A DNA stretch of 64,000 nt from Bradysia coprophila (taxonomy: Eukaryota; Arthropoda; Insecta; Diptera; Sciaridae). This document shows positions 23,985 through 35,288 of this stretch, piece after piece. Positions within the stretch are counted from its first letter, which is position 1, and each line of letters begins with the position of its first letter. A model generated the notes under the pieces. It worked only from the letters and a program-made list of their open reading frames with translations, was not told the DNA's origin and did not search any database. Position numbers and translations under genes: made by a program. Where the stretch lies: assembly GCF_014529535.1 (NCBI RefSeq), contig NW_023503376.1, positions 3,377,608 through 3,441,607 of the forward strand, in the 5' to 3' direction.

Positions 23985-24437
23985 AACGAGGTGAGGGTGA
24001 CAAGCGAAAGTACGTAAAATCAACCATTCTCAACGGATGCGTATACAACTTTTCATGCTGAGCGCCTAAATTACGAGAAAAATTCCGAAATTTATGCCTG
24101 AAGGCATGAAAACACTTGACAAAAATGTTTGGTAACGAAATTGCACTCTCTGGTAATTTCAATTATTTCCTAATTCGTCTTTCCAGTGAAATCTTTCCTA
24201 TTTTTTTCTAATCCGCCTCACCTTTATTTGGCTGAGGAAATATACATTACCTTCAAAGTCAGCATTTTCATTTGTATTGGACATGACGTCATCTGACATT
24301 TAATGGGAGGACACATAAACGTAGATCGGACGTGGATGGATGATCAGATCTATTTCCTTCGCTATAGGTATTGTTTAGTTCATCACTTTAAATTTCCTAT
24401 CCTGCGACTATTGTAGATTACTAGTAGATTGCTCCTT

Positions 24438-24572
24438 ACCTATTTTTGGAAAAAATATTTTCCAGATTCTTTCAAAAATTTTCTCGATTTTCCCGAAATA
24501 GGTTTTCACAGAAATTCGGGAAAATCAAGAAATTTCCCGAAAATTCAAGAAAATATTTTATCAAAAATAGGC
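24438..24572. repeat. fold-back repeat rich in AAATTTTC
   Basis: ACCTATTTTTGG at the left end pairs with CAAAAATAGG at the right, with AAATATTTTCC/GAAAATATTT next to it. A similar arrangement is at 55130-55235, suggesting a small dispersed family. Confidence 0.4.
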
Positions 24573-24666
24573 CGTGATTGCGTGACATACTTTAGGAAGA
24601 TATGGCAAAGTGGTGCTATTCTGGGTCAAATTTTTCTGGTAATTGTAAGAATTAACATTATTGTTC

Positions 24667-24810
24667 CGCACACATAGATTTACACATTTTCGTTGTCTAA
24701 GCTATTCTTCTTCGTTTCTCTAATTGTTCTTCTTTACTATGCTAATTCAAATGGCAATCACAGAAACGAAGAAGTAACGAACGAAGAAAATGTGTAATTC
24801 GATGTGTGCA
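24667..24810. repeat. fold-back repeat around CTTCTTCGTTTC
   Basis: GCACACATAGATTTACACAT on the left pairs with ATGTGTAATTCGATGTGTGC on the right; inside, TTCTTCGTTTCT pairs with AGAAACGAAGAA. Probably a MITE. Confidence 0.5.
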
Positions 24811-25106
24811 TAACAGTAGAACAAAAAAACAAAATTCTGTGTGACGTGCTAAGATGTGATGCTTATGAAAATCAATTGTAATACGACGAGGGCGAGGAAT
24901 TTATTTATTTTTTAAGTTCGCCGAAAATGTGTACAACTGCAACGTACGGACAACTTACCTTATCACTTCTTCCTCAATTTTAACTTGTTGTTTGTTGCCA
25001 CTAAAACAGCAAATTCTCCACAACTTCAATTTTTAATGAATAAAAACACTAAATCACATTAAACACCTCGCAATACTTCTGTTCAATTTTTCAAATTAAT
25101 TTCTTC

Positions 25107-26888
25107 TTATACCCATGGGTTCGGTCGCTGCTGCGGCATAAATTGAGTATTCACTTGGCTGTTTGAGGCTGTGTTTATTTGGTTGTTGGGAGTTGCATTT
25201 ATACCCACATTCACAGATGTCGGAGGCGGACCGGAAAACAGCGATTTTTCATTTGGCTTATGTAGATTTCCTGGAATCAAATGATTCTGTTGTGGGTTTG
25301 TGGGCATCAACGGATTATGTTGTGGATTTCCCGGCATCAAATGATTCTGTTGTGGATTTCCTGGCATCAAATGATTCTGTTGTGGATTTCCTGGCATCAA
25401 ATGATTCTGTTGTGGATTTCCTGGCATCAAATGGTTCTGTTGTGGAGTTGCTGGCATCAATGGATTCTGTTGTTGATTTGTTGGCATCAACGGATTCTGT
25501 TTTGGATTCGTTGGCATCAGCTGCTTCTGTTGTGGATTCTGACTCTGTTCTTTTTCATCTTTAGCTAAAGTTTTGGCCATTTCAGACATTTTCATTAGGG
25601 CGTCGAATCTGTTCTGCTTAGCTTCGTCTGGATTTAGCTCATTGGTTGTAGACACGGTTGCGTCTTTTTGCTGGCTAGCATCGTTCTTGTTTTCGTTGTT
25701 CATATCTTTTTCGATGGCATGGTTAGTCGGGGCAGACAAAATAGAAGAAAGCGATGCGTTGTCCTTAGATCCAGAGGTTTTCGTATTATGTTTGTCTGAT
25801 GTATCTGAATTTTGTTCGTCTGAAGGACTCGAGGAGACTGTTGCTTCATCTGCACTACGATATCCGGAATACTGTTGTTGACCATAGTTCACACTGCCAT
25901 AAGATGGCGAATATCCTGAGCAAGGCACCTGCGACACGTGTGGTTGACAGCCAACGAGCACATTTGATCCACACTGAACACTTGGGGCAGGAGATGGATA
26001 TGAGTACGTCTGTGAAGGAGCTGACCCTACAGTTGCTTCGTTGGCGTAAGATGATGATCTGTAATTTGACGAAGAACTCGTAGCGGATTGATACGTTGGT
26101 TCAGATGGTTGATAGGATGGTTGTGACTGATAAGAAATTTCTGGCGATTGGTAGGATGCTTGTGCTTGGTAAGACGGCTGTGGTGATTGATACGAAGGTT
26201 CTGGTGATTGATACGAAGGTTGTGGTGATTGATAAGAAGGTTGCGCTTGGTAAGATGGTTGATAAGTTGGCTGCACTGATTGATAAGACGATTGGTGTTT
26301 CAAGTATGAACTTCCTTTCCGTTTACCATACTTCGGTCGCGAATATTGACTATATCCAGGCAAAGGACCTGAATATCCACCGTAACTGGGACCTGAATAT
26401 CCACCATAACTGGGACCTGAATATCCACCGTAACTGGCACCTGAATATCCACCGTAACTGGCTGATCCATAAGCAATTTGTGGTGCACCGTAATTTACAC
26501 TTTGTTGAGCATATTGGTTGCTACAGCCGCATGGTGCACTTGGATACGAAGCACTTGGATACGGTGCACTCGGATATGGAGCACTTGAATATGGAGCACT
26601 TGGATACGAAGCACTTGGATATGGAGCATTTGGATATGGAGCACTTGGATAATTAGACTTTTTCGACCGAATGACTTCTTCGGGCATTTCATTTTCACTA
26701 TTCAACTGTTCAGACACAATTTTTTCCACCGGATTTTCTACAGATTTTTCTGCAGACTTCGTATTCTCATCGCTAGTCAAATTCTCTTTTTCCCCGGAAG
26801 CTTCAACAATATCAACACTTTCGACTGGATTTGCTGCGTTATCCGAAATGAATAACACCACCACGAAGCACAAAAATAGCATTCTCAT
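25107..26888 (-). CDS. large vitelline membrane-type protein, 593 aa, single exon
   Basis: Secreted eggshell protein with a VM block in mid-chain. Residues 1-19 are a signal peptide, followed by an acidic Glu/Ser/Asn propeptide to about 73 and a dibasic RSKK at 74-77. Repeats follow: YPSAPYPSA (79-118), SYGGYSGP (144-175) and SYQSPQP-like Gln-rich units (200-267). The VM block has C306, C314 and C323 (QCGSNVLVGC), the same C-x7-C-x8-C spacing as the other two VM genes. After it come a Ser/Asp/Asn-rich region and a tandem array of about ten QQNHLMPGNP units (about 450-540). No intron interrupts the VM block, unlike its two neighbours. The long extensions recall Drosophila Vml-type proteins, but no one-to-one assignment is possible. 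Confidence 0.85.
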   Translation of the reverse strand: MRMLFLCFVVVLFISDNAANPVESVDIVEASGEKENLTSDENTKSAEKSVENPVEKIVSEQLNSENEMPEEVIRSKKSNYPSAPYPNAPYPSASYPSAPYSSAPYPSAPYPSASYPSAPCGCSNQYAQQSVNYGAPQIAYGSASYGGYSGASYGGYSGPSYGGYSGPSYGGYSGPLPGYSQYSRPKYGKRKGSSYLKHQSSYQSVQPTYQPSYQAQPSYQSPQPSYQSPEPSYQSPQPSYQAQASYQSPEISYQSQPSYQPSEPTYQSATSSSSNYRSSSYANEATVGSAPSQTYSYPSPAPSVQCGSNVLVGCQPHVSQVPCSGYSPSYGSVNYGQQQYSGYRSADEATVSSSPSDEQNSDTSDKHNTKTSGSKDNASLSSILSAPTNHAIEKDMNNENKNDASQQKDATVSTTNELNPDEAKQNRFDALMKMSEMAKTLAKDEKEQSQNPQQKQLMPTNPKQNPLMPTNQQQNPLMPATPQQNHLMPGNPQQNHLMPGNPQQNHLMPGNPQQNHLMPGNPQHNPLMPTNPQQNHLIPGNLHKPNEKSLFSGPPPTSVNVGINATPNNQINTASNSQVNTQFMPQQRPNPWV

Positions 26889-26940
26889 TGTAAACCGTTC
26901 GTATGTTACAACTGCGATCGAGACAATGAAAACTTATTTA

Positions 26941-26977
26941 CTAACTGCATTCGTTGATATACCATAAGCTTATATGC
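26941..26977 (-). promoter_or_regulatory. likely core promoter of the 593-aa VM gene
   Basis: On the minus strand CATATAAG lies at 26976-26969, followed 20-30 bases later by an initiator-like GCAGTTAG (about 26948-26941). The ATG is about 55 bases further on. Confidence 0.45.
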
Positions 26978-27476
26978 AAGGCGAAAAAAATGTTGGATCA
27001 GCAAAGACAATTTTATATGGGGCATACGGTCGATGAATAATTTGGAAAATATGAAATTCGACTTGCAACGAATTTTATTTTGTTGCTAAAAACATAACAA
27101 ATTTAGAATGAATGCGTTCGATCGTTGTATATTGTACTGAAAGTATTTGGGTAATTAGATCATCATGACCATAATGATCAATACGTTTTTTTAGCTTTTA
27201 AAATTCGAGCAGTTGAAATGCAAAAACTTTCAATAACAAGCGCTCGTCCAAGTTAATTTTACATTTTTTCATACTAGCGATGCGAAAATCCATAGTTTGT
27301 CCACTATGAAACGTTGTGAAAACAGTGTTTTGTTGTCATTCTGAGAGGCGTCATTTTAGTTGAGAAAACAATTATTTTCTCTCCTAAAATGGCGGGTTCA
27401 GTCAGAATTGGTCATTTTCTCTCATAAATTTAATTTATTTTAATTTAATTTTTATATCTTCCAATTACAGTCGAAC

Positions 27477-27672
27477 TCGTATATAGTCGATATCCTCGAA
27501 TATAGTCGATATTCTCGAATATAGTCGATATCCTCGAATATAGTCGATATCCTCGAATATAGTCGATATCCTCGAATATAGTCGATATCCTCGAATATAG
27601 TCGATATCCTCGAATATAGTCGATATCCTCGAATATAGTCGATATCCTCGAATTCTGTCGATTTCCTCGTAT
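27477..27672. repeat. 19-bp minisatellite, about 10 copies
   Basis: Tandem copies of AGTCGATATCCTCGAATAT, nearly perfect and slightly diverged at the right end. The apparent ORF over it on the minus strand is only the repeat read through. From here to 28620 I see no gene. Confidence 0.85.
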
Positions 27673-28889
27673 TTTGTCGATATACTGGTCATCTCGTCAT
27701 TTTTCCAATAATTTTTTTGACATTAGTTATTACTACAATTCGTTATTTTGGTGGGGTTATTTTGACCGAATACCGACGCAAGCATGATAACAACGTTCAC
27801 CTCGGGGAGAAATATGAAATTCCACCTTGAGCGAATTACGGTCCTCGCTTCGCTCTCGTCGCAAACTTTCGCTCTTGGCAAAATCTACTATTTTCACTCT
27901 TTGGTCAACAAATAACTATTTCTATTCAAACACGTCTGACGATCTATTGTAGATTTTGTGAAGACAGACCGATACATTCAGGGATTGAATTGTTGGTATG
28001 TACCTTGTACTCATATTCATGGAGTTTTGGAGTGAAAATCAAGTTTTCATATGTTCGTTCAACATCAGGCATATTCTCACTTATCTTGTTAGTGAGATTT
28101 ATCAACGGAAAATGATGATTTGATAAATTACAGCCAAAATTGTTTGCGCCAAATTTTTTACACGTCGTCATGTGTTAGACCACATTATTTCTACAAACGA
28201 GGAAAGGGTTTATTATGAAGTTAGAATCAGGACCTAAGATCCAGAAATTCTAGAAATTTTTGGAATTTCATATTCTCTGGTTACGGATCGTGCGTCAGGT
28301 ATGTCACGCGTGCGAAAGAGATGCAAAATATTGTTATAAATGTGAAAGTAAGAGACAAAAAAGTCGTCACGCGTGACATATTTTATCATGGGCGCGCGTT
28401 AGCATAGCGCCCGTGACGCAAGTCCTATTAATAGAAAAAATGAAAAAAAAAAATTTTTGTCGTAGACAGCAAATATTGAAGTTCCACAATTCAAATACAA
28501 ATGACTCCAAATTACCATTAAAAAAAACTAGGCGTCCGTACGAGTTCAACGAGCTATCACACGTTCTTGCAGCTTAAATTTTTTTGGTCAATTTCAGCAC
28601 TTTAAACGAAATGAAAAAATCCTACGTTACTTTGTTAGTCCGTCCGTCCGTCCGTCCGTGTTTCCTATCTTCTAAAGTCTTCTTTAGATTTTGTTGAAAT
28701 TTTGGGAGTAGATTCTAGTCGTCATTCTAAGACATTCCAGAAAAAAAAATTTGGGGCGTACCGGCCTCGTTTCGGAACTAGGGCTCCTCGAAGTTCCCAT
28801 ATAAGCCCCATATAAGAACACCTTTAAGTGTGTGTGTGTGTGGATGGGTATGGTAGAACAAATTTGTTCGCTTTTGGTAAGCTCTGCTC

Positions 28890-29400
28890 GCCTCAATTTT
28901 TTTTCCTAAATTTAGAATTTTTAAATTTTTCTAAATTTTCTAAAGTTTTCAAATTTTTTTAAATTTTTCAAAATTTTTTAAATTTTTCAAATTTTTTTAA
29001 ATTTTTCAAAATTTTTCTAAAATTTCTAAATTTTTCAAATTTTTTTTAAATTTTTCAAATTTTTTTTAAATTTTTCAAATTTTTTTAAAATTTTTCATTT
29101 TTTTTTTAAATTTTTCAAATTTTTTTAAAATTTTTCAAATTTTTTTAAAATTTTTCAAATTTTTTTAAAAATTTTCAAATTTTTTTAAAATTTTTAAAAT
29201 TTTTAAATTTTTAAAATTTTTCAAATTTTTTTAAAATTTTTCAAATTTGAATTTTTTTTTAAATTTTTAAAATTTTTAGAGTTTTCAAATTTTTTGAATT
29301 TTTAAAATTTTTTAAACTTTTAAAATTTTTTAAACTTTTAAAATTTTTTAAATTTGTAAAAAAATTTTAAATTTGTAAAAAAAATTTAAATTTGTAAAAA
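28890..29400. repeat. AT-rich array of AAATTTTTCAAATTTTTTT units
   Basis: About 500 bp of degenerate tandem AAATTTTTCAAATTTTTTT. It is preceded by a (GTCC)n run at 28637-28660 and a (GT)n run near 28830. A similar but shorter AT array adjoins the related repeat at 54740-54900, so array and element may belong to one composite family. Confidence 0.6.
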
Positions 29401-29404
29401 TTTT

Positions 29405-29720
29405 GAAATGTTGACCAAAGAAATTCTAGAAACAAAATTTTACCAAAAAAATTTTGCGTCACAAGTGGCAGATGTTGAGGAAAGTACTTTTAAGAACTTT
29501 TTTAAAATATGCAAGAATACGTCCTAATACGTCCTCAACATCTGCCACTTGTGACGCAAAATTTTTTTGGTTAAATTTTGTTTCTAGAATTTCTTTGGTC
29601 AAATTTTTCCTGTTACAGTTTATGCGTACAAGCGCAGAATGCAGCGATATCAGTTGTTTTGGAAGTATGCACAGGGACTTGCGTCACTTTTACTCTTTTG
29701 AGTGTTTTTGACTGATGAAT
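29405..29720. mobile_element. palindromic repeat plus shared tail (family copy 1)
   Basis: Inverted arms: TTGACCAAAGAAATTCTAGA...TTTTGCGTCACAAGTGGCAG on the left and the inverse on the right (29540-29606), around a short centre. A tail (about 29620-29710, containing GATATCAGTTGTTTTGGAAG) follows and is repeated at 54650-54730 behind the same palindrome. No ORF. Confidence 0.6.
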
Positions 29721-30351
29721 GATCCCTTAAAAGTTTACCGTCTCTTTTGAACTGTCCCTAATGAATGAAACTGCTCTTTTGGTTCTCCAAAAAGTTGTTT
29801 TATTCTCCAATTAAACAAATTCTTCCTCTCCGAATTTTCGTAAAGGAAGAATTTGGTTAATTGGGTTCGTAGTCCGAGCAACAAGCATGTGTTAGGATAT
29901 CCCGTTGCCAAATCGCAACGTAAAAAAGCTCGTTACGCCTTATGCTAATAAAGATAATGAAGATGCGACGTTGTCAAATTCATTAATTAGTGGCTGTTGA
30001 CTGTGTTGTCGTTTATCGTCTCCAATGTGGCAGACAGTGAAAAAGGTGAACACTTGAACGCATATTTGATCGGCGAGTGATAACAGGTTTTCTTTTGGGA
30101 AGGAGAAAATATTTCAAATAAAAAAATTATTCAACAGAAGGCGCGACACAAAGTAATTAATAACCTACACGTTCCATCGAAAATGTTTGCACAAAAGTTG
30201 CCAAATGCAAAATTCAAAAGAGACATTGAAATATTTGACTAAGTGTTCTCGAAAAATGTTCTTCCACAAACACAGAAACTCCAATATTTACAATGCAAAC
30301 TTAAATTGACGTAACTCCGTAACACGGTAGCATTTTTCGTCTATCGACTTG

Positions 30352-30390
30352 TATAAAAAGTATGGCCCTTTGCGACTCGAATTTTAGTGC
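30352..30390 (+). promoter_or_regulatory. core promoter of the 110-aa secreted protein gene
   Basis: TATAAAAA at 30352-30359, with a probable start site in TTTTAGTGCG near 30385. The ATG is at 30483. Confidence 0.6.
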
Positions 30391-30482
30391 GAGATATTAC
30401 GACATTTGTGCGCTACAGCCTCGGCTACAGCTACATACATTACTTCAGGAGAAATTTAATCGAATTCAAAAAAAATAAGAAG

Positions 30483-30895
30483 ATGAAGCCAATACTTGTG
30501 TTCTTCTTGGTGATCAGTGTCTTAACGTTGACCCAATCGCAGCCCATTGACATCGATGACGTAAAAAATGTTCTTGTTGCTGTTGGTGGCGAGCAGGTCT
30601 TAGACACCGCCAACGAATGGATAGGTGGAGCAAAAGACGCAGTCGTAGATTTTGCTGGATCGATTCTAAGCCAGGGAGCAGAAATGGTCGGACCTGAAGT
30701 ATCAAGTGAGTGGTATATCCCGATCGGACGATTTTATTTAAAAATTTTGTTTTTTTTTTTTAATTTATTGTCCGTTAATTCACAGTGCAAGTTGTCTCAG
30801 ACGTAATGAAATACGTTGGCAATGAGCAAGTCCAGAGCGTTGCCAGTCAATTGTATGAGACAGCTGCGGACTGGGTTTGGAGTTGGTTCGGATAA
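30483..30895 (+). CDS. unrecognised small secreted protein, 110 aa, two exons
   Basis: Family not recognised. Exon 1 is 30483-30705 and exon 2 is 30786-30895; the intron starts GTGAGT and ends TTCACAG, and the join gives exactly 110 codons and a stop. The ATG at 30483 is preferred over upstream triplets because it opens a good signal peptide (MKPILVFFLVISVLTLTQSQ). The mature part is short, acidic and probably helical, with an internal echo: GGEQVLDTANEWIGG in exon 1 and GNEQVQSVASQLYETAADW in exon 2, suggesting a duplicated helical unit. It ends WVWSWFG and has no cysteines. TATA upstream, AATAAA at 31164-31169. Its place next to the VM genes and its strong promoter suggest a secreted tissue-specific product. 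Confidence 0.75.
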
Positions 30896-31477
30896 TGTAA
30901 AAGCATTTTTAGTAAAAGAGTTACACTATCCAGAGGTTGTGATGTGTATGGTGTGGCACATACCGAAATGTTTGATCTCTGTCTCTTTTTTGAAGTGTAA
31001 GTCTTTTGGTAATATAATGTTTTTTAGATTGATGCGAAGTTTTCATCTCATTTCATTTACATTCCATTGAGCTGGAACATGGAAAATTGCTTCAGTTGAA
31101 TTGGATTTAAATGAAACGAGATAAAATGTTGAAAATGTTCAATTATTACTTTGTCAATGAGAGAATAAAACGAATTAAAACGTATTTCTTATAAAACAAA
31201 GGTGTCAGATCACAGAGTGGCGTTCTGGAAACGAACTAATAAATTAGACATCGCCATTTTAACAGAGATTTGCATTTGTGTAACTGTAAACTAGGGGAAA
31301 CGTATGGAAGATTTTATTCTTTTCATAAAACCTGCTGTCCGTTCTCCTATCAATCAGATCTTCTGACAGTTCCCCATACTCCCATTGTTTTTCTTAAGTT
31401 TGCTTCGAGTACGTATTCACCAATATATTTCGAGTATTCTTCCCGGTAAGTAATACGCAAAAACTGTAACAGCAAAA

Positions 31478-31668
31478 ATTTGACCAAAGAAATTCTACAG
31501 TGAACGACATCTCAAATGTCTCACTGTCATTTTTTTCAGAGAATGTCATTGTGAATTTGCAATGACACAATAAAATTCTCAGAAAAATTTGACAGTGAGA
31601 CATTTGAGATGTCGTTCACTGTAGAAACAAAATTTTACCAAAAAAATTTTTGCGTCACAAAGTGGTAA
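31478..31668. mobile_element. second member of the 29405 family, split by a younger MITE
   Basis: TTTGACCAAAGAAATTCTA on the left and GAAACAAAATTTTACC...TTGCGTCACAAAGTGG on the right are the two pieces of the arm seen whole at 29405-29470. They are separated by the 124-bp MITE at 31498-31621. Confidence 0.7.
31498..31621. mobile_element. TA-flanked MITE, 124 bp, nested
   Basis: Near-perfect palindrome with tips CAGTGAACGACATCTCAAAT and its inverse ending GTTCACTG, flanked by TA (31496-31497, 31622-31623). The uninterrupted site ATTCTAGAAAC in the copy at 29420 shows the precise insertion and the TA duplication. Confidence 0.85.
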
Positions 31669-31669
31669 A

Positions 31670-32420
31670 ATTTTGTAAATTATTTTTCCAACACTTTTTG
31701 GTTTTTGAGCGATAGGACGAACCTAAGAAGAATTTTTCAATATTGGTATACGTGACAAGCGAAGAACAAAAGTAATACGACTTGACACGGTTCCCCTGAC
31801 ACACGGTGCATTTTTTATTTTTGTTTAAAGAGGTTTTTTTGCTTACCGTATACCGTATTGAAAATCCAATTTTGTTTTTAAATTTTCTGATTTCGTCAAA
31901 ATCTGAGCTGAAGAACCTTCTGTACATAGAAATAAAACGATTTTCCCAAAGTGGAATACTTTGAATGTGGTAACATTAACGAGCTTCAGACCATCAGATC
32001 TGATTTTACTGAACAATGAGTCTTACTCTCTACTCAAATCTATAATTACTTTTTGAATACATGACGGTCAAACGTTTGTTTTTGCTTCGGGGGAGCCTTG
32101 ACGACCGACATGAATTTCACGTACAATAACTTCATTCGGATCGTCTCCCAAACTGCTCAAGGAAAAACCTCTGAGCTCGTTAACGAAAATGCACAACATG
32201 TCAGGAATAAATCTTATGATTCCTATGATTCCTATGCCTGAAGACTTAATTAAGAATCCGAAACAAACATTTATCGTCTTGGGTAGTGTGCAACGATATG
32301 GCATAAGTTTCAAACTGTGGCCGTGTCAGAGATTGATGTAAGGGTGGAGTGTCCTGGACTGGATCTACAGGTTTTTTTATGTCGAAACGGGAATTTGAAT
32401 TCTCTCTATAAAAATCAATA
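31670..32420. other. no supported gene
   Basis: The minus strand holds overlapping open frames in 32068-32400, among them one ending in TTQDDKCLFRILN and another with GDDPNEVIVREIHVGR. Neither has a start or a recognisable domain. They could be an exon of an undetected gene or the remains of one. The TMEM115 poly(A) signal lies at 32421-32426. Confidence 0.3.
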
Positions 32421-32535
32421 TTTATTTAAATAATATTTACACGTTAATTTACGCCTAATAATTACAAACCGAAATCGATCCCAAAAACAAATCAAACAAA
32501 ATTAGAAACACCCCTCCACAACCAACACACTTTCC

Positions 32536-33855
32536 CTACGCGCCTCCAAATTGTTTCGATTGACTCGGTTCTACATTCGAATTTTGTTCAATTTCTACTA
32601 AAGTGGTCGTAGAACTAGTGGATGGTAAATTAGTGTTAATTTTTTGCTGTTGCTGCTGATGCTGGACCAGCTGTTGGCGATTCGACTCATTGGTTTTCGA
32701 CAATCGTTCGCTGAGTGCTTTTAAAGCAATCTGTCGCCTCCTTTCGATATTTTGCGGATCAAAACTGGATATCATGACGCTGCTCGTTGTCACTGGCAGC
32801 AATTCTGCCTGGTTCGACGATACTATGTTCAACCGAAGAAAACACAAATGGATTGGATTGACTAGTATGGTGATCACCGGTTGAACGATTCGGGGGAAGA
32901 AGCTGAAAGATGACAAATTATCCGTAAAGTGTTTCAGCCGGACGGTCAGTATTCGATGCAAACCTTGCAAACGTAAAGTTTTCAGCGTTGTCACCGCGGC
33001 TTCGATTGCCGTGTCGTTGAAAGAATCGTAAATAAATGAATGAGACCAACAATCCCGATATGAACATGAGGGGGAACGTGTGGTCCAATAAACCCAAGCA
33101 GGACAGAACGATTATTATGCATACGAGCGTGAGCGGTATGTCTCTGTGGGGGGAAAATAATTTGTTAAAGGTTTGCGTGGTGATGGGAACGTTCATCGGA
33201 TACCTATTTGTTAAGACACCAAATCTTGATTTAGCAATCAACAGATCGGGCATCACCTGCCTGGAAAACATTTGAGAGAAGAAAATTGACTTTACGTTTA
33301 GGAATTGCGAAAGAAAATTTTGCTCTTTTTACCTGACAGCGACACAAATTCCACCCAGATATCCCGACAATCCACGAATGTGTGAACTCGAATCTGTGAA
33401 CAGAAATTCTGCGTCCTTCGTACATACAAAAATGACCAGGTAGTACAGCGACGATAAAATTGCGACGCTAAAGTTGACGATAATGAAAAACAGAAGAATC
33501 TCCGCTTGTCCCCTGGAAGCAGAATGTCAATGGGAATCAAATTCCAAAAAAATGAATTTTTCTCTTCCCAAACTTACCATAATGGTTCGATGAGTTTGTG
33601 GGTCAGAACGATCGTCAGTAAATCAGCTAACACTTCCCACAGATGCAGTTCAATGAAGCAATAGGTAAATGCAGTCCATATCCAACAGGACGGTGGCAGT
33701 AAATAGCCTGGCGTTACGGCCAGATACGATAGGATGGCAAGGCGAACACTTTCCGAATAAGATAACAGGTAGAAAAATATTGTGACTCCGCAAATGAATT
33801 TCACCGTGTTGGACGTGTTCGATAGAAATTTGGAGACATTCTGTGCTATGACCAT
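32536..33855 (-). CDS. TMEM115: TMEM115 homologue (Golgi rhomboid-like membrane protein), 373 aa
   Basis: Multi-pass Golgi membrane protein of the rhomboid-like pseudoprotease group (DUF1751); the human protein has been linked to Golgi-to-ER retrograde transport. Exons: 33855-33578, 33512-33333, 33260-32964, 32902-32536, summing to 1122 bases with no frame break. Features recognised from the family: LAVTPGYLLPPSCWIWT, ELHLWEVL, LTHKLIEPLWG at the first junction, HIRGLSGYLGGICVAVRQ, the loop FIYLRFFQRHGN-RGD, SFFPRIVQPV and the cytoplasmic segment DPQNIERRRQIALKALSERL. The C-terminal tail is Gln/Ser/Thr-rich. The ATG at 33855 (MVIAQNVSKF) is the first in frame. AATAAA on the minus strand at 32426-32421. 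Human TMEM115 is of similar size (about 350 aa). The 1.4 kb up to the divergent GTPase gene shows no convincing gene. Confidence 0.92.
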
Positions 33856-34769
33856 TGTAATGGACGTATTTAGCAACGATGTTCGAGTGGTTTTTTCACG
33901 TTAATTTATGGGAAAAAGAATTTTTTCTTCTTTTTTTAGACAAATCATTTCTACATCAACACAACAAAACACACAAATCAATTGTCAATCGAAATGTCCC
34001 AGCCGCAAAAATTCGTTATCCAATAAGAATGCCTTTCACAGTTGTTTTATGACGCAATACTACGCATAAGACACACACTGTGTTTGGGTCGGTTGGGTTT
34101 GCTCTCGAGTTATACTGTCACAGATTCTAACCTCTCAGACTGAAAAGAATATTTTTGTAAACAGAACCTCGATTAAAAACGGAATGGTCTTCGTCAGTGT
34201 GTATCCTCTGCTTAAGGAATTTAAAGTGAGTGTACAGAAATTGATGAACAGATTGTAGCTCAATCTGTCACTAATTATTCGTGTTTCAATCAACGATTCG
34301 AGCTCGAACACTCTGCCGAGATTCAAAGTATTGGGAGGCAATAGGAACTCAGTTTTGGGATTTTGGGAACGATCGCAATAAACAGTCAAGTCTGATTCGT
34401 TAAGCATTGTCGTTAATAACACTTACTGGGCTTCACAGTTTTTGTACACAAGCTGTGGTTTAGTGAGTTATTCATCTCGGTGCCCTGAGTACGAAACATG
34501 TATCCGTTGGTTCCAATGATGTCTTGGGTTCCGCTGTAGCCGCATCACAATTTTTTTGGAGTATCAATTACAAGTATTGGCAACGGGACACGGGACAGTT
34601 GTTGGTGGAGAAAGTATCTAAGGTGCATTGAGCTCAAATAATCACTCCAAAGATCTTCGATACCTATCGTCAGTGGAGACCCATGGAGTAGTTATTTGAA
34701 CTCGTCGCACCCTAGATACCTGCTGTACTTATGACTTGTCTCTTTCCCATTAATTTACTTTCCTTTTGG

Positions 34770-34878
34770 TGAAGCGGTTGCACCGGAACCACAGACATCA
34801 TCGGGACCACAGACATCATCGGGACCACAGACATCATCGGGACCACAGACATCATCGGGACCACAGACATCATCGGGA
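34770..34878. repeat. 18-bp minisatellite, about 6 copies
   Basis: Tandem ACCACAGACATCATCGGG units, nearly identical. The apparent protein (HHRDHRHHRDH) is a repeat translation, not a gene. Confidence 0.85.
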
Positions 34879-35288
34879 CCAACGGATGTGTGTGTTCTCC
34901 TCAGAGCACCGAGGCATATCGATTGCATGTTTCCACAAAAGTTTCAATTTTTTGCCTAAATCGCGGATCTATCACTAATGCTACCAAAGTCCGACAAAGT
35001 ATAATTTGCGCAATGTGTACCGAACGAATTACACTGAAGCTATACGAAAATGAAAAAGCGACCAAAAATTTAGTTTTGAGAATTCGATTCGTTCGGATAT
35101 TTTTAGGGTTTAAGCGAATTTTTGTTGATCTACTGGAACCGAACTCATGGCGAAAGGTCGTGATTAAAAGCATTTTATTACTTCGATAACTCGACATCTT
35201 CCAAATTTTTACAATCAATTGCGAACAGGGTCTCCTTTTACCTGAACTCTTATTCGATTCAATTGACCTTATTGTGCTTTCATTCCAG

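Noticed and set aside
27477-27672. Regular repeat array considered as CRISPR-like
   Set aside because: Units abut with no unique spacers; it is a minisatellite in an insect genome.
31655-31927. Minus-strand ORF with CTVCQGNRVKSYYFC, considered as a piggyBac C-terminal finger
   Set aside because: Only one cysteine pair fits and no upstream transposase is present.
34135-34407. Minus-strand 90-codon ORF starting MLNESDLTVYCDRS
   Set aside because: Plausible codons and a real ATG, but no domain, neighbour logic or conservation that I can see.
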